Shown here piece after piece: positions 1-14,928 of a stretch of DNA of 64,000 nucleotides. This DNA is from Ministeria vibrans ATCC 50519. Its lineage: Eukaryota > Opisthokonta > Filasterea. A model generated the notes under the pieces. That model did no database searches. It saw nothing but the letters and a program-made list of their open reading frames with translations, and was not told where the DNA came from. Each line of letters opens with the position of its first letter. The first letter of the stretch is position 1. A program made the position numbers and the translations under genes. The stretch is from NCBI GenBank assembly GCA_943704425.1, contig CALSCP010002121.1, positions 107,810 through 171,809 of the forward strand. The letters run 5' to 3'.

Positions 1-3144
<3,144 letters not shown>

Positions 3145-3489
3145 GAATGCAGAGTTAAAAATAATAAGATTCTATTAGAACAAATTAAAATGGGATGAGA
3201 TCTTGAGAATCGATTTTTTCGTATGAAATGTGTGTTGGAGTATATACGCTCGATCTTAAATATCTTTGGGGGGTTAGTCTATACTCTATGATCGTCGATA
3301 GTCGATAGAAGTATTGATAATTGTGTTTCTTTCTTTGTAGTTTACACTTCTCTGCTTCGGTCTTATGAGAATAGGAATAAATGAAGCTTAATAAAATTAA
3401 ATCAAATTATTACTATTATTACTATTATTTTTAATATCATGCCTTAGGATGAAAAAGGAGATGTATAACGTTTATTTATTTTCAATGGG
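3145..3489. other. Intergenic, A+T-rich
   Basis: Spacer of 345 nt between the start of the GARS-AIRS gene and the stop of DNAJC11, both on the minus strand. It should contain the purine gene's promoter and the DNAJC11 3' end. It has A/T runs and short tattac-type repeats near 3408-3430. I see no ORF or structured RNA. Confidence 0.6.
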
Positions 3490-3677
3490 TCACTTGACAA
3501 GATGAGCTAAACAAAAAAAGATGCACCAGTCAGACACAACGCAAAATGTGAGGCTGTATCTTACATTTACGAGGCATTGCAAGAGACTGCTCGTCGGCAA
3601 TGGTGACATCATGGATGCGCTCACGGAACTTGTACCGCACGCGCAACTGCAACAACATGACAAAATGGAGTGAACAC

Positions 3678-3766
<89 letters not shown>

Positions 3767-6373
3767 CAAAGTGATAGAGAAAGAAACAAAGTGATAGAGA
3801 GAGAGAGAACAAAGTGATAGAGAAAGAAAGAAAACGAAAGAGAGAACAAAGTGATAGAGGGAGAAAGATAGAACAAAGTGATAAAGAGATATAAAAAAGA
3901 GATACAAAGTGATAGAGAGAGAATAGTGAACAAAGCGCACATCTTACTTGTTTGTCGCGACTGGGCATTGGGTCGTAGAAGCCGACCAATTGAGACTTGG
4001 GACCGGCGGGGAGCTGCAATACGCTGTCGCGCACCAGCATTTGGAGGGGAACGGTAACGTCAACGACCTCGGGCGTAGGTGTATGCTGGGCGCCCGCGCC
4101 GTCGGTGTCGTCGTCCTCGTTGACGAGCAGCACACCATACCACGCAGCAAGGACAACTAACCCACTGCGTTCCTCCTCGACCTCTATCCGCCGCGCCACT
4201 GCTTCCGCCATCAGCCCCACTGCAGACTCTGCCTCCGCCTTGGCCAGGGCAATCTGCTCTCGCTCGGCCTTGGCGGCGGCCTCTCTGCGCTCCCGCTCCT
4301 GTCTGCGCCGGTTAGGGATCATAATCCACCGGTGCGCCAGGTACGCGAGCAGCGCAGGAATCGCCGAGCCCAGAAGCACACTAGGCACCGTGGGCTCGTC
4401 GGGCATCAGCCGGATCGGCAGCATATACACTTGTCCCATGCGCGCCACACGGATCTTCAGTGTCACGCCCGTCGGCACTCCCAGCGCAAGCGACAGTCCC
4501 ACGCGTGTTCCTTCGCTCACCTAACCATATTCGACACAAATTATACAATATTATTATAATTATAATTATTCTGTTATTATATATATATAATAATAATAAT
4601 AATTATTATAATTATATAATTATAATAATTAATATCATATAATATATAATAATAATTATAATTATATATATCTGTGTGGTGTACCAGTCTATCTGCTCCG
4701 TATTCCACCGCCCAGCCACTCAGCGTCAGTTTCCCACTCAGCCGCGCATTCATCACAGTGCTCACTGGCACTGCAATCGTACTCGACACTGAAAAAGGTT
4801 TGCGTGGCGCAATGTCAAACGCGCCCGTGAGCTGCACTCCATTCTCAAACGCACGCACAGTCGACACAGTCATTCCAGAATTGCCGCCCCACTAATGGAA
4901 TAATAAAAATATATTAATATAATAGTCAGGGAGAGGGTTAGTGCGCATGGCGTGACGGTCGCACGTACCTTCCATGACACATACGACATTGTTGACTTGG
5001 TGAGCTGGCGCCCCACTGTCAGTGCACCCGCTGGTCGTGCGCCCATTTCATTGACATGTAGAGTCACAGATTTGGTGATAAACCTACATTGAACAATTGT
5101 GCAGGTGTTACTGCCAAACTCAAAACTCTCTCTTTATACAATCTCTCTCTCTTTTTACGTGTGCTTGTTAAACTGATGGTACATCTTTCCCGTAATCTGC
5201 GTCGTCGATCCAATCGTCACTTCAGCCTATCACCAAAACATGATTTTATCAGAGCTACTCTCGGTCTTTCATCAGAGCTATTCTCTGTCTCGCTCCATCT
5301 CTCTGCCTTGCTCGATCGCCTCTCTCTACACTTACTGCAACATTGGACGCATTTCCAATCTGACGTTTGACGGCTGCGGTCAATGTGCCCCCGCCACTTC
5401 CATCTTGCGAGACCAACAGCCCACTCAGTGTCAGTGTGTCGTGTTCACTCAATTCCGTCTAAATAGAGTGTGTTCAATAACAAAAAGAGAGTGCTCGGTC
5501 ATGTTGTTCATGTTATTTTGATTACCTCCACACTCTGTTGGAAACTCATCCGTTCCACTCGCATCTCCTGAGCCTGTGGAATGGACGCTGCAAAGGCGTT
5601 CGTCGCGTCCACTTGAAACACAACCATTCCCTAGAAAAGTTGATAAAGACACACGCAGCGTTTGATGGCTCGATTTCCTCACTCCTCCGCCTTACCCTCG
5701 CTTGCGAAATACGCTGCATCCGTTGCATCTTTCGCTTGTACGCAAGCTTCTCAAACTCCCTGACAATGTCGTCGGCTGTCGTCAGGTGCGGCCCCAGCTC
5801 ACAGCCAGCGTCGAGACCGCGCTGGCCATACAGGTCGTAGATGGTGCGCTGCTGCGAGTCGCTCAGCACCTCAAAGGCACGCTGCACGCGCGAAAACTGC
5901 GCCTGAGCTGCCGCCTTCTTCTCAGGATTGCCTTGGTGCTTGTCTGGATGGAATTGGACACAGAGACGTCGATAGGACGCCTTGATCTCTTCGTCGGTCG
6001 CCTGTGGAACGCAACAGCACAGTCAGCTCACAACACCCCCCGTCGATCAACGCACACACGCCCCACTGCAGCAACACTCGTCTCCCGGCCGGGTGCGCGA
6101 CGCATGTAGAAGGCGGATGGCCGGGCGAAGCGCAAAAAACGTGACAAAAAGTGTTTCAAAAAACGCCATTGCGCGAAATGTCTCCGCTGAGCCACCCTCC
6201 TGCGTCGATGCCACCCGGCAGAGCAGCACACAGCATACACACACCCACACACTCACCTCCTTGTCGACTGCGAGCACCATGTAGTAGTTGACGTCCGTGC
6301 TGGGCTCGCCCTCGTCCTCGCCGTCAAAGGCCCCTTCGTCAAAGGGCCCGTCGTCGCCAAAGTCGTCGTCCAT
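3490..6373 (-). CDS. DNAJC11: DNAJC11-like mitochondrial J-protein
   Basis: Ten exons: 6373-6257, 6001-5696, 5630-5526, 5458-5336, 5226-5183, 5083-4969, 4891-4685, 4520-3948, 3646-3565, 3506-3490; 562 residues against 559 in human DNAJC11. An acidic N-terminus is followed by a J domain with the FHPDKH motif and the YDLYGQRGLD tail typical of DNAJC11. Then come a beta-rich region and the family's C-terminal domain (ESAVGLMAEAV, LVVLAAWYG, VIDVTVPL-like VVDVTVPLQMLV, GFYDP). The 17-nt last exon gives SHLVK, matching the PKQSHRI-type end of the family. DNAJC11 belongs to the mitochondrial outer-membrane/MICOS bridging assembly and supports cristae. The J-domain HPD suggests Hsp70 stimulation, and the rest of the protein is unlike DnaJ chaperones. 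The intron 3647-3947 is almost entirely repeat. Confidence 0.95.
3678..3928. repeat. (GA)n plus AACAAAGTGATAGAGA minisatellite
   Basis: About 85 nt of pure GA (3681-3765), then roughly eight degenerate units of aaacaaagtgatagagaga. It fills intron 3647-3947 of DNAJC11 and is CT-rich in the transcript. Confidence 0.9.
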
Positions 6374-6496
6374 GCTATGAGAACACTGAACTATGTAATA
6401 ATAATTATAAAATTAAAAAGCCAGATCACTCGATAGGTTTTGGGCTTTAACTTTTATACACATTTTTACGATCCAATTACAACACGATTTTTTATT

Positions 6497-9266
6497 CTAT
6501 ACATAACTATCACCATTACCACTGCCATTGTCAGGAGGCGCCAGTGTCACGCGAGGTTCACCCGAAATTTGCGCATTGTCAGTCGTGTCCGCTGAGCCAT
6601 GGAACACGCCTGAGGCAGAGAAGACATCGTCGTACGCAGGCAACCCATCAGGATCGTCTTCACCGACGTCGCCCATGGGTAAGGCAGCTGGGGTAGACGA
6701 TGTGGGAGGCGCAGGCGACAAAATTACGGTCGCAACGGGTGTAGCCGTGGCTGAGGCTGACGCGGCTGCGGAAGAAGGTGAAGACAAGGCTCCAGGAAGC
6801 AAAACAGGGGCAAAGTGAGGAGAGAAGACGGGATTGACAAAGCCAGCGCCATCGGGACACGCCTGCTCGTAGGTGGGTGGGCCATCGGAGGCATGTGGCG
6901 GGGCCAGTAAACCCCCACCGACGGGCGTGAGGTGCTCGTTGTTGCCGTCAGCGCCGACGAGACGAAGTCCGTCGCGCTGCTGCCGAAGACGGTAGCGTGC
7001 CGAGCGGCGTTGCATGTAGCCACCAACAGCAGCAATGACAAAGAGGAGCCCGCCAACGCAGAACATGCTGATAAAGACAATGAGGCCAATGGAAAGGGAG
7101 AAGGGCGAGGTGCGTCGCGACGGGTTGTTCGCGCCACCGCCGTCAAGGCTACCCTGCGCCTGGGCACAGGTGTCCCCCGTGAACGAACTGGTGCAGGCGC
7201 ACTGAAAGTCAGCGACAGTTGCGGAGGACATGTCGGGCGACGAGTACTGCAGATCGATGACGACAACGGGCGACAGACACACGCCATTGTCGACCTGCGT
7301 CGAGAAGGACACGCTGATGTCGACCGAGCCGTGCGTGTACCACTGCAGCAGAATGGACTGCGTGACAGGGATGATGTCGACGCGCGTGGCACAGTCGGAA
7401 CCACCTGCGGCAAACAGCGTCGACGAAATGCCCAGCGCAGAGACAACAAGCCACTCGGTGGAGGCGCCCAAATCAGCGTTGGATGTGACGCGCAGAACGC
7501 CGCCATCGGTGGACGGGTTGAGGAGGCCGTCAAACGAGAAGTGGAGTTGGTTGTTCGAATAGGCGTTGGAGCGTGTGATGGAGCGCGCGTAAGGCTCACC
7601 AGCAAGGCACGTGCCAGAGTGAGCACATGGCGTCGACATACATGGGTCCTCCTGATTGCAGGTGGGTCCCACGTTGCCGGCGGAACACACACAGGCAAAG
7701 CTGTTCGCGTAGTCAACGCACGTGCCGCCGCGCTGGCACGGTTGCGACGCACACTCATCAATGTTTGAGTCGCAAAAGATGCCGGTGAAGCCCGCGGCAC
7801 ACACACACGCGACAAAGTGACGCTGTGTCGTGCCGTCCTCGATGCAAGTGGCACCATGTTGACAGGGAAGCGATGCACACTCGCCGGCAAAAGTCTCGCA
7901 GTTCTCGCCAACGTACGTAAGCGGACAGCTGCACTGGTACTCGGCAAACGACTGTGTCATGTTCAGCGAGGCCGTGAGGGTGGGTGCTGCACACACGCCC
8001 GCATCGACAATGGAGGAAAAGGTGAAGAGTAGCTCAAAGGGCGCACCCTTGACACCTGCTTGCATGGCCAGCACACTGGCCGCCGGAATTAGCAGTGTCT
8101 CTTCGCGTTGCGCGCAGTCACTGGCACTGCTAGCAAACAGCTGCGCACTGAAAATCCCCCCAAAGGTGGCAGCGTCGCGCACATCGACAAACTCGGTAGG
8201 TGCGCCCAAATCTGCTATGGTGCTCACAACAAGTTTGGCGGGGGGTTCGGTGCTCGGAACCGGATTAACAATGAAGCCGCTGAAGATGGCGCGCAAGGTT
8301 GACGGGTAGTAGACATTCGAGGAGAAGGTGACGGACTCGAAAAAGTTGCGACGTTCAAGAAAGCACGAGGCGCCATTGCTACAGGGCGACGACGAGCAGC
8401 CGTCAAAAGTTTCGCAAAGCGCACCATACGTGTCGGGAGGACATTCACAGGCAAATGAGGCAACGCCCGTCGAGTTGTTGCAGGTACCGCCGTTGATGCA
8501 AGGCGACGACGCACACTCGTCGATGTCTTCAAGGCAGTGGTCGCCCCGGTAGCCCGCCGAACAGTCGCACGTGTATCCGCTCACATGATCGTGGCAGGTG
8601 GCGCCATTGAAACACGGAGAAGAGAGGCACTAAAGTAAAAAGGAGTATAAGTCGAAAAATAAATGAAGTGTCTCAATCAGTTTGTGCATATGTACTTCGT
8701 CCAGGTCGGTTTCACAGAGGGGCCCAGTGGTACCGGGGATACAGGTGCAGTTGGTGAAGGCGCGGGTGACGGGGTCTTCGGTGCAGTTTCCATCGTAGAA
8801 GCACTCAATAGCGGCACACTCGCCCAGGTACGTCTCGCACGCCAGTCCCGAGTACGTTGGTGGACACTGGCATGAGTGGCCCTCAGGATCCAGGTTGTAC
8901 GCAAACTCGCTAAGATGTATGTATATATAATTATACATAATTATTATATATATATGTGAGTGTAAAGAACAAAGGACAATGGTACGGGGATCAGGTTTGA
9001 CAGTCGGTGACATTTAAAGAGACGGCATGGGTGTACCATGAGAGAAAAGGAGCGGCGCAGACAAAGTCATTGACGTTGTTGGTGAAGGAGATTTCAAGAG
9101 TGAGAACACCTGTGCCATCGGTGCGATAGAGCGATTGAAGTTGGGCAATAGAGAGAGAAATGGAGGCAGAGAGGGTGTTGCAGTCGAATGTAGTCGACGA
9201 GAAGAGCACTTGGGTGATACCCAGTGCCGGTATTTCCACAAGCATATACTGTAAATCAATAATAAC

Positions 9267-9327
<61 letters not shown>

Positions 9328-11497
9328 GAGAGAGAGAGAGAGCGAAACAAAATGACGGAGAGAGAGAGAGAGAAAGAGAAAGAAGAGAAAGAAAGTGACA
9401 GAGAGAAAAATTGATAGTGAGAGAGAAAGAGAGAGAAAATAAAAAGAATCGGAATCAGTAAAACTATCAGACGCACACATACATATACACACGGTGTATA
9501 CCTCGGTGGAAAGGCCAAAATCCGCTACTGTGGAGAAAGAGAGCAGACCACCAGTGACGGGAAAGGCTCCAATGGGGTAGGAGAAGGTAGGCGTCTGAGG
9601 AGCGAATACGAGGGTGGTCGTGATGGTCTGGCTGGTGACGGCCAAAGCGGTGCACGAACCGCCGTTGCTGCAGGGTGACGAAACGCAGTAGTCGATGTCA
9701 TGGCAGGTAAGCCCTGTGAAACCTGTGGGACAAAGACAGGTAAACCGGTTGCGCGACGACACACATGTGCTGTTGTTGCTGCACGGCGATGATGCGCACT
9801 ACAAGGAAAATGAGTTTCACGCGCAGGTTAAGGGATGTAGACGAGTGCAACGGCGCCGTACCATATCGATCATAGACTCGCAGTGGTCGCCTGTGATACC
9901 CGCAAGACAGACGCATGAGAATGTGTCTAGATTAGACGAGTGCATGCATGTGCCGTTGTTCAGACACGGAAATGAGTCACACTGAAAGAAATGCACAAAA
10001 AAGAGAGCACAAACAAAGTATTAGTATTAGTATATAAAAGGGATCGACTTTTTGTTGAATACTTCGTTGATGTCTGTTTCGCAGAAGAGGCCGGTCGAGC
10101 CGGGAGGGCAGACACAAAAGGCGTCGGTGCCGTTGGCGTGTGTCTCGTTGCAGGTGCCGCCGCGCAAACAGGGCGCGGACGCACAGTCGCCAAGGAACGT
10201 CTCGCACAGGGCTCCCGAGTAGAAGATGGAGCAGGAACAAAAGATGGGGGGCACAGGGGAAGTTGAGCCGGCAATGGTGAGCGTGATAGTGAGGTAGGGG
10301 TTGGTGCAGAACGAGTTGACGGCGACAGCGAAAGAGGCGCGCAGGGCCACCACGGCCGACGACGAGCGAATGCGTCGGATATCATCGGTGGTCAGCGTTA
10401 AAGTGGATGTCTGTTGTGAGCAATCGTTGCCGGAATTGACAAAGAAACGTTGCGAGAAAGTCGGGTCGGCGATGGACACGACATCAATGTATTCAGTGTC
10501 CGCCGACAGGTCGGTGTTTGTCACGAGTGTGAGTGTGCCGCCCTGGGATGGAGGAGGCACGTTCAAAAAGGAATATTCTAAAATGCTCGGGTAGTGAGCT
10601 GGTTGTTCCCTAAGATTGCAAGACGAATATTAATAACAATACTGACGATGTTGTTTATAGCAAAACATACGTGAGATCCGATGAATAAAATGTCGAAGCG
10701 CGACATTCGTTGCCATTTTGGCAGGGCGACGACAAACAGTCGATTACGGTGGCGCAGTGGGCGCCGGTGAAGCCTGCGGGGCAGGTGCAGAAGGAGGAGT
10801 TGGACGAGAAGTCGCAAGAGCCGAGTCCACCGCAATAGAGAGTGCTGCAGTCGTCGGTAATGGTCTCGCAGAGAGGCCCGGTTGTTCCTGGGAGACAGTT
10901 GCACTGGGCGGGACTCACGAGAGACTCGTTGTAGGCGAGTGTCATCTGGATGGGGGCGCACAGCAGGCCCGTCATATTCCGTGGGAAAGTCACGTCGAGC
11001 GAGACGGAACCGTCCAGAATCCACTGTGCGAGAGTAGCCTCAGCAACGTCGATGGCCACCACAGTCAAGGAGCAGTTGTCGCTGTCGATGGCAAGGAGGG
11101 CGTTGCGGTGCAGCAGCGGCGCCGTCACATTGACGTGGTACGACTCGTTCCCACGCAAAGCGTCCAAAATAGAGAGGGTCAGTTTCGCAACGGTGCCCTC
11201 GACGTTTGAGTAGGAGGTGTTGGCTGGCGTGGGCAGGGCGACTGTGACGCCGAACGTGAAGCCGTCGTTGTCCGACAAAGATTCGCCCAGTGAAACGTCT
11301 CTCTCCTCCGTCACCCCACACGACGCTCCGTTGAGGCACGCAGCGGCACCGCAGCCTGCATAGCCGCCTGTAGCATACATTAGTATGCTTGCCACGGTGA
11401 GCAGCAGCATAAATGAAAAAGGAAATGTGGGACGAGAGACCGATTGGGAGATAAGAGAAAGAATGATTGAGTTTCGATCTGACATAGTCATCTTCAT
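6497..11497 (-). CDS. Multi-EGF type I membrane protein with domains inserted inside EGF modules
   Basis: Seven exons: 11497-10671, 10609-10063, 9981-9862, 9798-9502, 9248 to about 8995, about 8913-8696, 8629-6497; roughly 1,460 residues. The splice between exons 5 and 6 is not resolved. A hydrophobic signal ([13 protein letters not shown]; Met at 11410 is an alternative start) precedes 14 six-cysteine EGF modules, several with [10 protein letters not shown]-type beginnings. In five of them (numbers 1, 3, 7, 11, 14) a 110-145-residue domain sits between the third and fourth cysteine. One transmembrane helix (7108-7013, [20 protein letters not shown]) is followed by a cytosolic tail of about 170 residues with PPTY and LPAY motifs. 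It is probably a surface adhesion or receptor-like protein. I recognise no ortholog, so function is inferred from architecture only. Confidence 0.88.
7205..7606 (-). repeat. EGF-inserted domain, copy 5
   Basis: Lies between HSGTC and QCAC of EGF module 14, the last before the membrane. Hallmarks: [23 protein letters not shown] and VDNGVCLSP. Confidence 0.85.
7934..8362 (-). repeat. EGF-inserted domain, copy 4
   Basis: Lies between NGASC and QCSC of EGF module 11, wholly within the last exon. Hallmarks: [23 protein letters not shown] and VDAGVCAAP. Confidence 0.85.
8873..9651 (-). repeat. EGF-inserted domain, copy 3
   Basis: Lies between NGGSC and SCQC of EGF module 7, split by two introns (9249-9501 and about 8914-8994). 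Hallmarks: [21 protein letters not shown] and VNDFVCAAP. Confidence 0.75.
9262..9440. repeat. (TAA)n then GA-rich repeat
   Basis: About 60 nt of (TAA)n (9268-9327), then GA-rich sequence with a degenerate aaacaaaatgac unit. It occupies much of intron 9249-9501 of the EGF gene. Confidence 0.9.
10240..10702 (-). repeat. EGF-inserted domain, copy 2
   Basis: Lies between NGNEC and FCSC of EGF module 3, split by intron 10610-10670. It carries [19 protein letters not shown], a GNDC and a VNSFCTNP, the three hallmarks of the repeat. Confidence 0.8.
10904..11317 (-). repeat. EGF-inserted domain, copy 1
   Basis: About 138 residues between cysteine 3 (NGASC) and cysteine 4 (QCNC) of EGF module 1. It carries the shared markers SDNCSLT and [12 protein letters not shown], but its ADLG..TE strand is degenerate. 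Confidence 0.7.
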
Positions 11498-11575
11498 ACT
11501 TCATCTGTCTGTTGTCTCTTGTGACACTGTGACTTGTGACTTGTCTCTTGCTGTCATTTTTTTTTTTTTACATCA
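11498..11575. promoter_or_regulatory. 78-nt bidirectional promoter region
   Basis: The initiator of the EGF membrane protein (minus) and that of NUP85 (plus) are only 78 nt apart. The interval contains alternating gtgac/ttgtctc units and a T-run just before the NUP85 ATG. Any core promoter for both genes must lie here or inside the 5' coding exons. No TATA box is evident. Confidence 0.5.
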
Positions 11576-11827
11576 ATGATGGACGATCGATACAGCGAGG
11601 CGGACGAGGATGAGGTGATTCACGAGGCGGAGTTGCCGCTGCCGTCGAGCCAACGGGTCGTGTTCTCGTTTGGCTTTGGCAATCGAATGGCCATTGCTAA
11701 TAGTACAGGCGGCGCGTCCACACTGGCTCTTGTGGAATGGGACGACGAAGGGTTCCACTCCACCGAGGTAGGAAGCAACCACGCTGATCCGCATCGAGAC
11801 AAAATGTCTGTCTCAAAAATTTATAAC

Positions 11828-11860
<33 letters not shown>

Positions 11861-14066
11861 ACTTGTTTCAAAAAAAAAAAAAACTCTCTCTCTCTCTCAC
11901 ACACACAGCCTCGTAAGCTGGCGGCCGAGAGTCATGGGGCGTTTATGTCGAAACGGCAGGAAGAGAGGGGAGAGGATAGCGAAGAGACGGGCGGTCGACA
12001 GGACCATGGGGCGGCGGGGGGGACGACGAGCGACGAGGCGTTGGTGAACGAGTCGCGGATGTTTCGTGCCATTTTGCGGGCGTGTGTGGAGCGCATCAAC
12101 GACGCCCTGCTTGTCCGACGCAGCCAAAAGCAACACGCTCATGCGTATGGTGAAGACGAGGACGATGAGGCGGCTGCAGCGGCCGCCGACGACGAAGACA
12201 GCGAACAGCACATGCAATTGTATCGGCTGATGGAGCTCGTCTGGCATCTCTGCGAAGTGCTCTTTGTCGATCGTATGCCGGGTGCCACCATCATGGTACA
12301 GTTGCTTGAATGGCTTCAGTGGCATTTTGGAGATGAGCCTCGCGTTGGCCAGATTCTAGCGGCGCGCTTGGCGCACCCCGAGCAGCACGAATCGTACTGG
12401 TCGTGCGTTCGACGACTCGCTGTGCTGGGCCGCGTCAATGATTGTGCCGAACTGCTTCGGCTGCACAGCGACTACGGGCACTCGCAGGCGCTGCATACGA
12501 TGGACGAGCTGTTGCGTCGGATGCCAATGCTGCACGCAGGGCGATCGGCGGCCGAATTTCTGATTGTGTGGTCGCGGTGGCACGACGAGTGTGTGCGCAG
12601 CTGCAACACGACGTTTGCGGCGGGACACAGTACCTTTGGAGGGGATCTTACAGAGGAGTTGCATGTGTTGTGCACCTTGCTGTCGGGCGACGAAGAGCGT
12701 TTAGGCGAGCACACACACAAGTGGTACGAGCTGCTCGTGGCCAAGATGCTGTACACGCAGCCGACAGTCAAGTCGTTTGATCTACGCAACTATGTTGACG
12801 AGTGTTTGACTGTGTTTTCCGCTGATGCGCGCACGGGTCTGGACAACATTCTCATTCATTGTATGGAGTTTGACATTCACAAGGTAAGAAGTGCGTTGCA
12901 TTGTGCCTGAAAATTCGGACTGAACGAGTCTTGTAGGTTCTTCGCGAGTGCTCGATTTACATGGGAAGTCGGTGGTTTGTGACGCATCTGACGGATCTGC
13001 TTATGCGCAGTGGTCAGCTGGAGGCACTTCCACTCAAGGCGGGCGGAGACTTGCGTGAGCACTTTATGCTCGACTATGCGAGCAGTCTCGCAATGGCCCC
13101 CGGTCTGTGGCCTGTAAGCAAGTTGTTTTTTTTTTGTGCCTGTGTGTGTGATTTTTGATCTTGTGTATGAATTTGTGTCTGTTTTCGATTTGTTTGTTTG
13201 ACTTTATACTTTTTTTTGCGTAGTTGGCGTGTGATTATTTTGCACAGTGCAGTGAGTTTGGCGGAGCGCATCTTGAGGCTGTTTTGGAGCGCATTTCGCC
13301 GCTAGGGAATGAGCGACGGGCGCGCAAGCTCGCACGTCTTGCAGATGCGCACAACCTGCCAGAGACGGCAGCGACGATTGCGCGTGTGGTGGGAGTCCAT
13401 GCGATGCGACATGGGCGTCCCGGAACAGCCCTGGGCTGGTTTACGCGTGCACGCGATGTGGTGCGGCTCGAGGCCGTTGCCGATGTGCTTCTGCAGTGCT
13501 ACGCACAGAGTGGTGCTTTTACCGGAATGGTTCGTTTCTTGTCATTTCGTTCAATTCAATTTGACTTGCCAATTGTGTGCGTGTTTTTGTCTCTCTTTCT
13601 CTCTCACTCTATTTGACACGACCTCTTTTCTTTTTTCCAGGACGTGATTGATTCCCTTGGGTCAGAGAAGGTGCTGTCGGAGCGACTGTTGTTTTTGGAC
13701 AAGTACCGCGAGATGCACCGATTGTATCAGTCGCGTAGCTTTGTCGACTGTGCTCGTCTGCTTGTGCAGCTCATTGCCAGCAACATTGCGCCTCCCGAGT
13801 ATGCAATACAACGTGTGGGGTGACACTCTGTGATGCTATTGTGTGTTGTGTGTAGGTTTCGAGGGACTCTTCTGGTCGACGCTGTGCCCTTGCTGGAGAC
13901 AGCAGAGTCACCCTTTACAGCCGAGCAGACGTACGAGCTGATGCGCTGCTGCGAGAATTTGTCACTGGCCTCGTCACAGCCGCAGTCGACTGCGATCACG
14001 GCCGATCAGCTGCAAGTGGTGCGTCTTGCGTTGGCTCGTGCTCTCGCGCGGGCCATTGTAATGTAA
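11576..14066 (+). CDS. NUP85: Nucleoporin NUP85 (Y-complex)
   Basis: Six exons: 11576-11767, 11909-12883, 12937-13113, 13224-13529, 13641-13798, 13856-14066; 672 residues against 656 in human. NUP85/Nup75 is an alpha-solenoid (ACE1) scaffold of the Nup107-160 Y-complex of the nuclear pore. Recognisable family segments are LMELVWHLCEVLFVDRMPG, YWSCVRRLAVLGRVNDCAE, MEFDIHKVLRECSIYM, WFVTHLTDLL, LDKYREMHRLYQ and FTAEQTYELMRCCENL, in the expected order. The acidic linker around residues 165-190 looks like a lineage-specific insertion. Two ATGs lie in tandem at the start; either may initiate. The first intron contains a 30-nt poly-T and a (CT)n tract. Confidence 0.93.
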
Positions 14067-14133
14067 TTAAGTTTTTTTTTTGTTATTGAGATTTGGTTAA
14101 ATCGCAAGTTCATATTTATTTTTTATATCCACG

Positions 14134-14685
14134 ATGAACCCTGCGACATTTGATTATACGCGCGCGTATTGCGAAGAGAACGTCTACAGATTGTGTGAGC
14201 GTATCGGAGAGCAACAAAGCAAAGTGGATGTGGTGTTCATTTCAAATGCGACTGCGAGCGTCGCGATTTGGCAGCAGGCGCAGGCGACAGCGCCGCATCT
14301 GCCGATCGTATGGGACTATCATGTCATTTGCATTGCCGATGGGTGTGTTTACGACTTGGACTCATCGTTGCCCTTTGGCTGTGGCGTTGACGAATACCTT
14401 GCCAAGAGCTTTCCCTTTCGCGAGTCGGTTGCACGCGAATTCCACCCAATGTTCCGCGTCATTCCCGCCGCCGAGTACCTCCAAGACTTTGGATCTGACC
14501 GATCGCATATGCAGCGGCTCGACGGCTCGTGGCTGGCGCCCCCTCCGGAATGGCCCTGCATTGGCGATGGACGACACAACCTCGACTCGTACCGGACCAT
14601 GCCGGACGCCACTGCGGGCCCCGGAACACTATATGCACACTACACGGCAGTGGACGACTTGAGACGGGCTGTCACGACGTCGTAG
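14134..14685 (+). CDS. NTAQ1: Protein N-terminal glutamine amidohydrolase
   Basis: Single-exon, 183-residue cytosolic enzyme that deamidates N-terminal Gln to Glu, feeding proteins into the Arg/N-degron pathway. The catalytic triad is visible: Cys13 in AYCEENVYRLC, His63 in IVWDYHV, and Asp in CVYDLDSSLPFG. The family tail is clear (FRVIPAAEYLQDFGSDRSHM, and PPPEWPCIGDGRHNLDSY). Length is close to the usual ~205. The start is the first ATG, 67 nt after the NUP85 stop. It is one of few intronless genes here. Confidence 0.96.
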   Translation: MNPATFDYTRAYCEENVYRLCERIGEQQSKVDVVFISNATASVAIWQQAQATAPHLPIVWDYHVICIADGCVYDLDSSLPFGCGVDEYLAKSFPFRESVAREFHPMFRVIPAAEYLQDFGSDRSHMQRLDGSWLAPPPEWPCIGDGRHNLDSYRTMPDATAGPGTLYAHYTAVDDLRRAVTTS

Positions 14686-14686
14686 A

Positions 14687-14781
14687 TTCAGTCATTACGG
14701 TGCACAGCAGTTCTGCAGCTTCAGTCACTGNNNAGCCTTCAGTCATTACGGTGCACAGCAGTTCTGCAGCTTCAGTCACTG
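14687..14781. repeat. 44-nt direct repeat flanking an N gap
   Basis: 14687-14730 and 14738-14781 are identical, separated by nnn and agcc. The copies start right after the NTAQ1 stop codon. This is either a real tandem duplication or an unresolved contig overlap. The remaining spacer to 14928 shows nothing else I can name. Confidence 0.85.
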
Positions 14782-14928
14782 CCCCAATTACTTCAGGTCA
14801 TTAGGTTCTACAGTCACTACTTGCAATTGCTTCAGGTTATTGCGGTGGAGTTGCTCCTTACCTGTTGCCTTGGCTATACTTGGGCTGTGGATCATAAAAG
14901 TATATATAAAAAAATTCTTGATAATATA

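Noticed and set aside
6932-7768. 278-codon plus-strand frame across the EGF gene
   Set aside because: Antisense to EGF cysteine repeats; its Val/Arg/Asp bias is what the reverse complement of those repeats gives.
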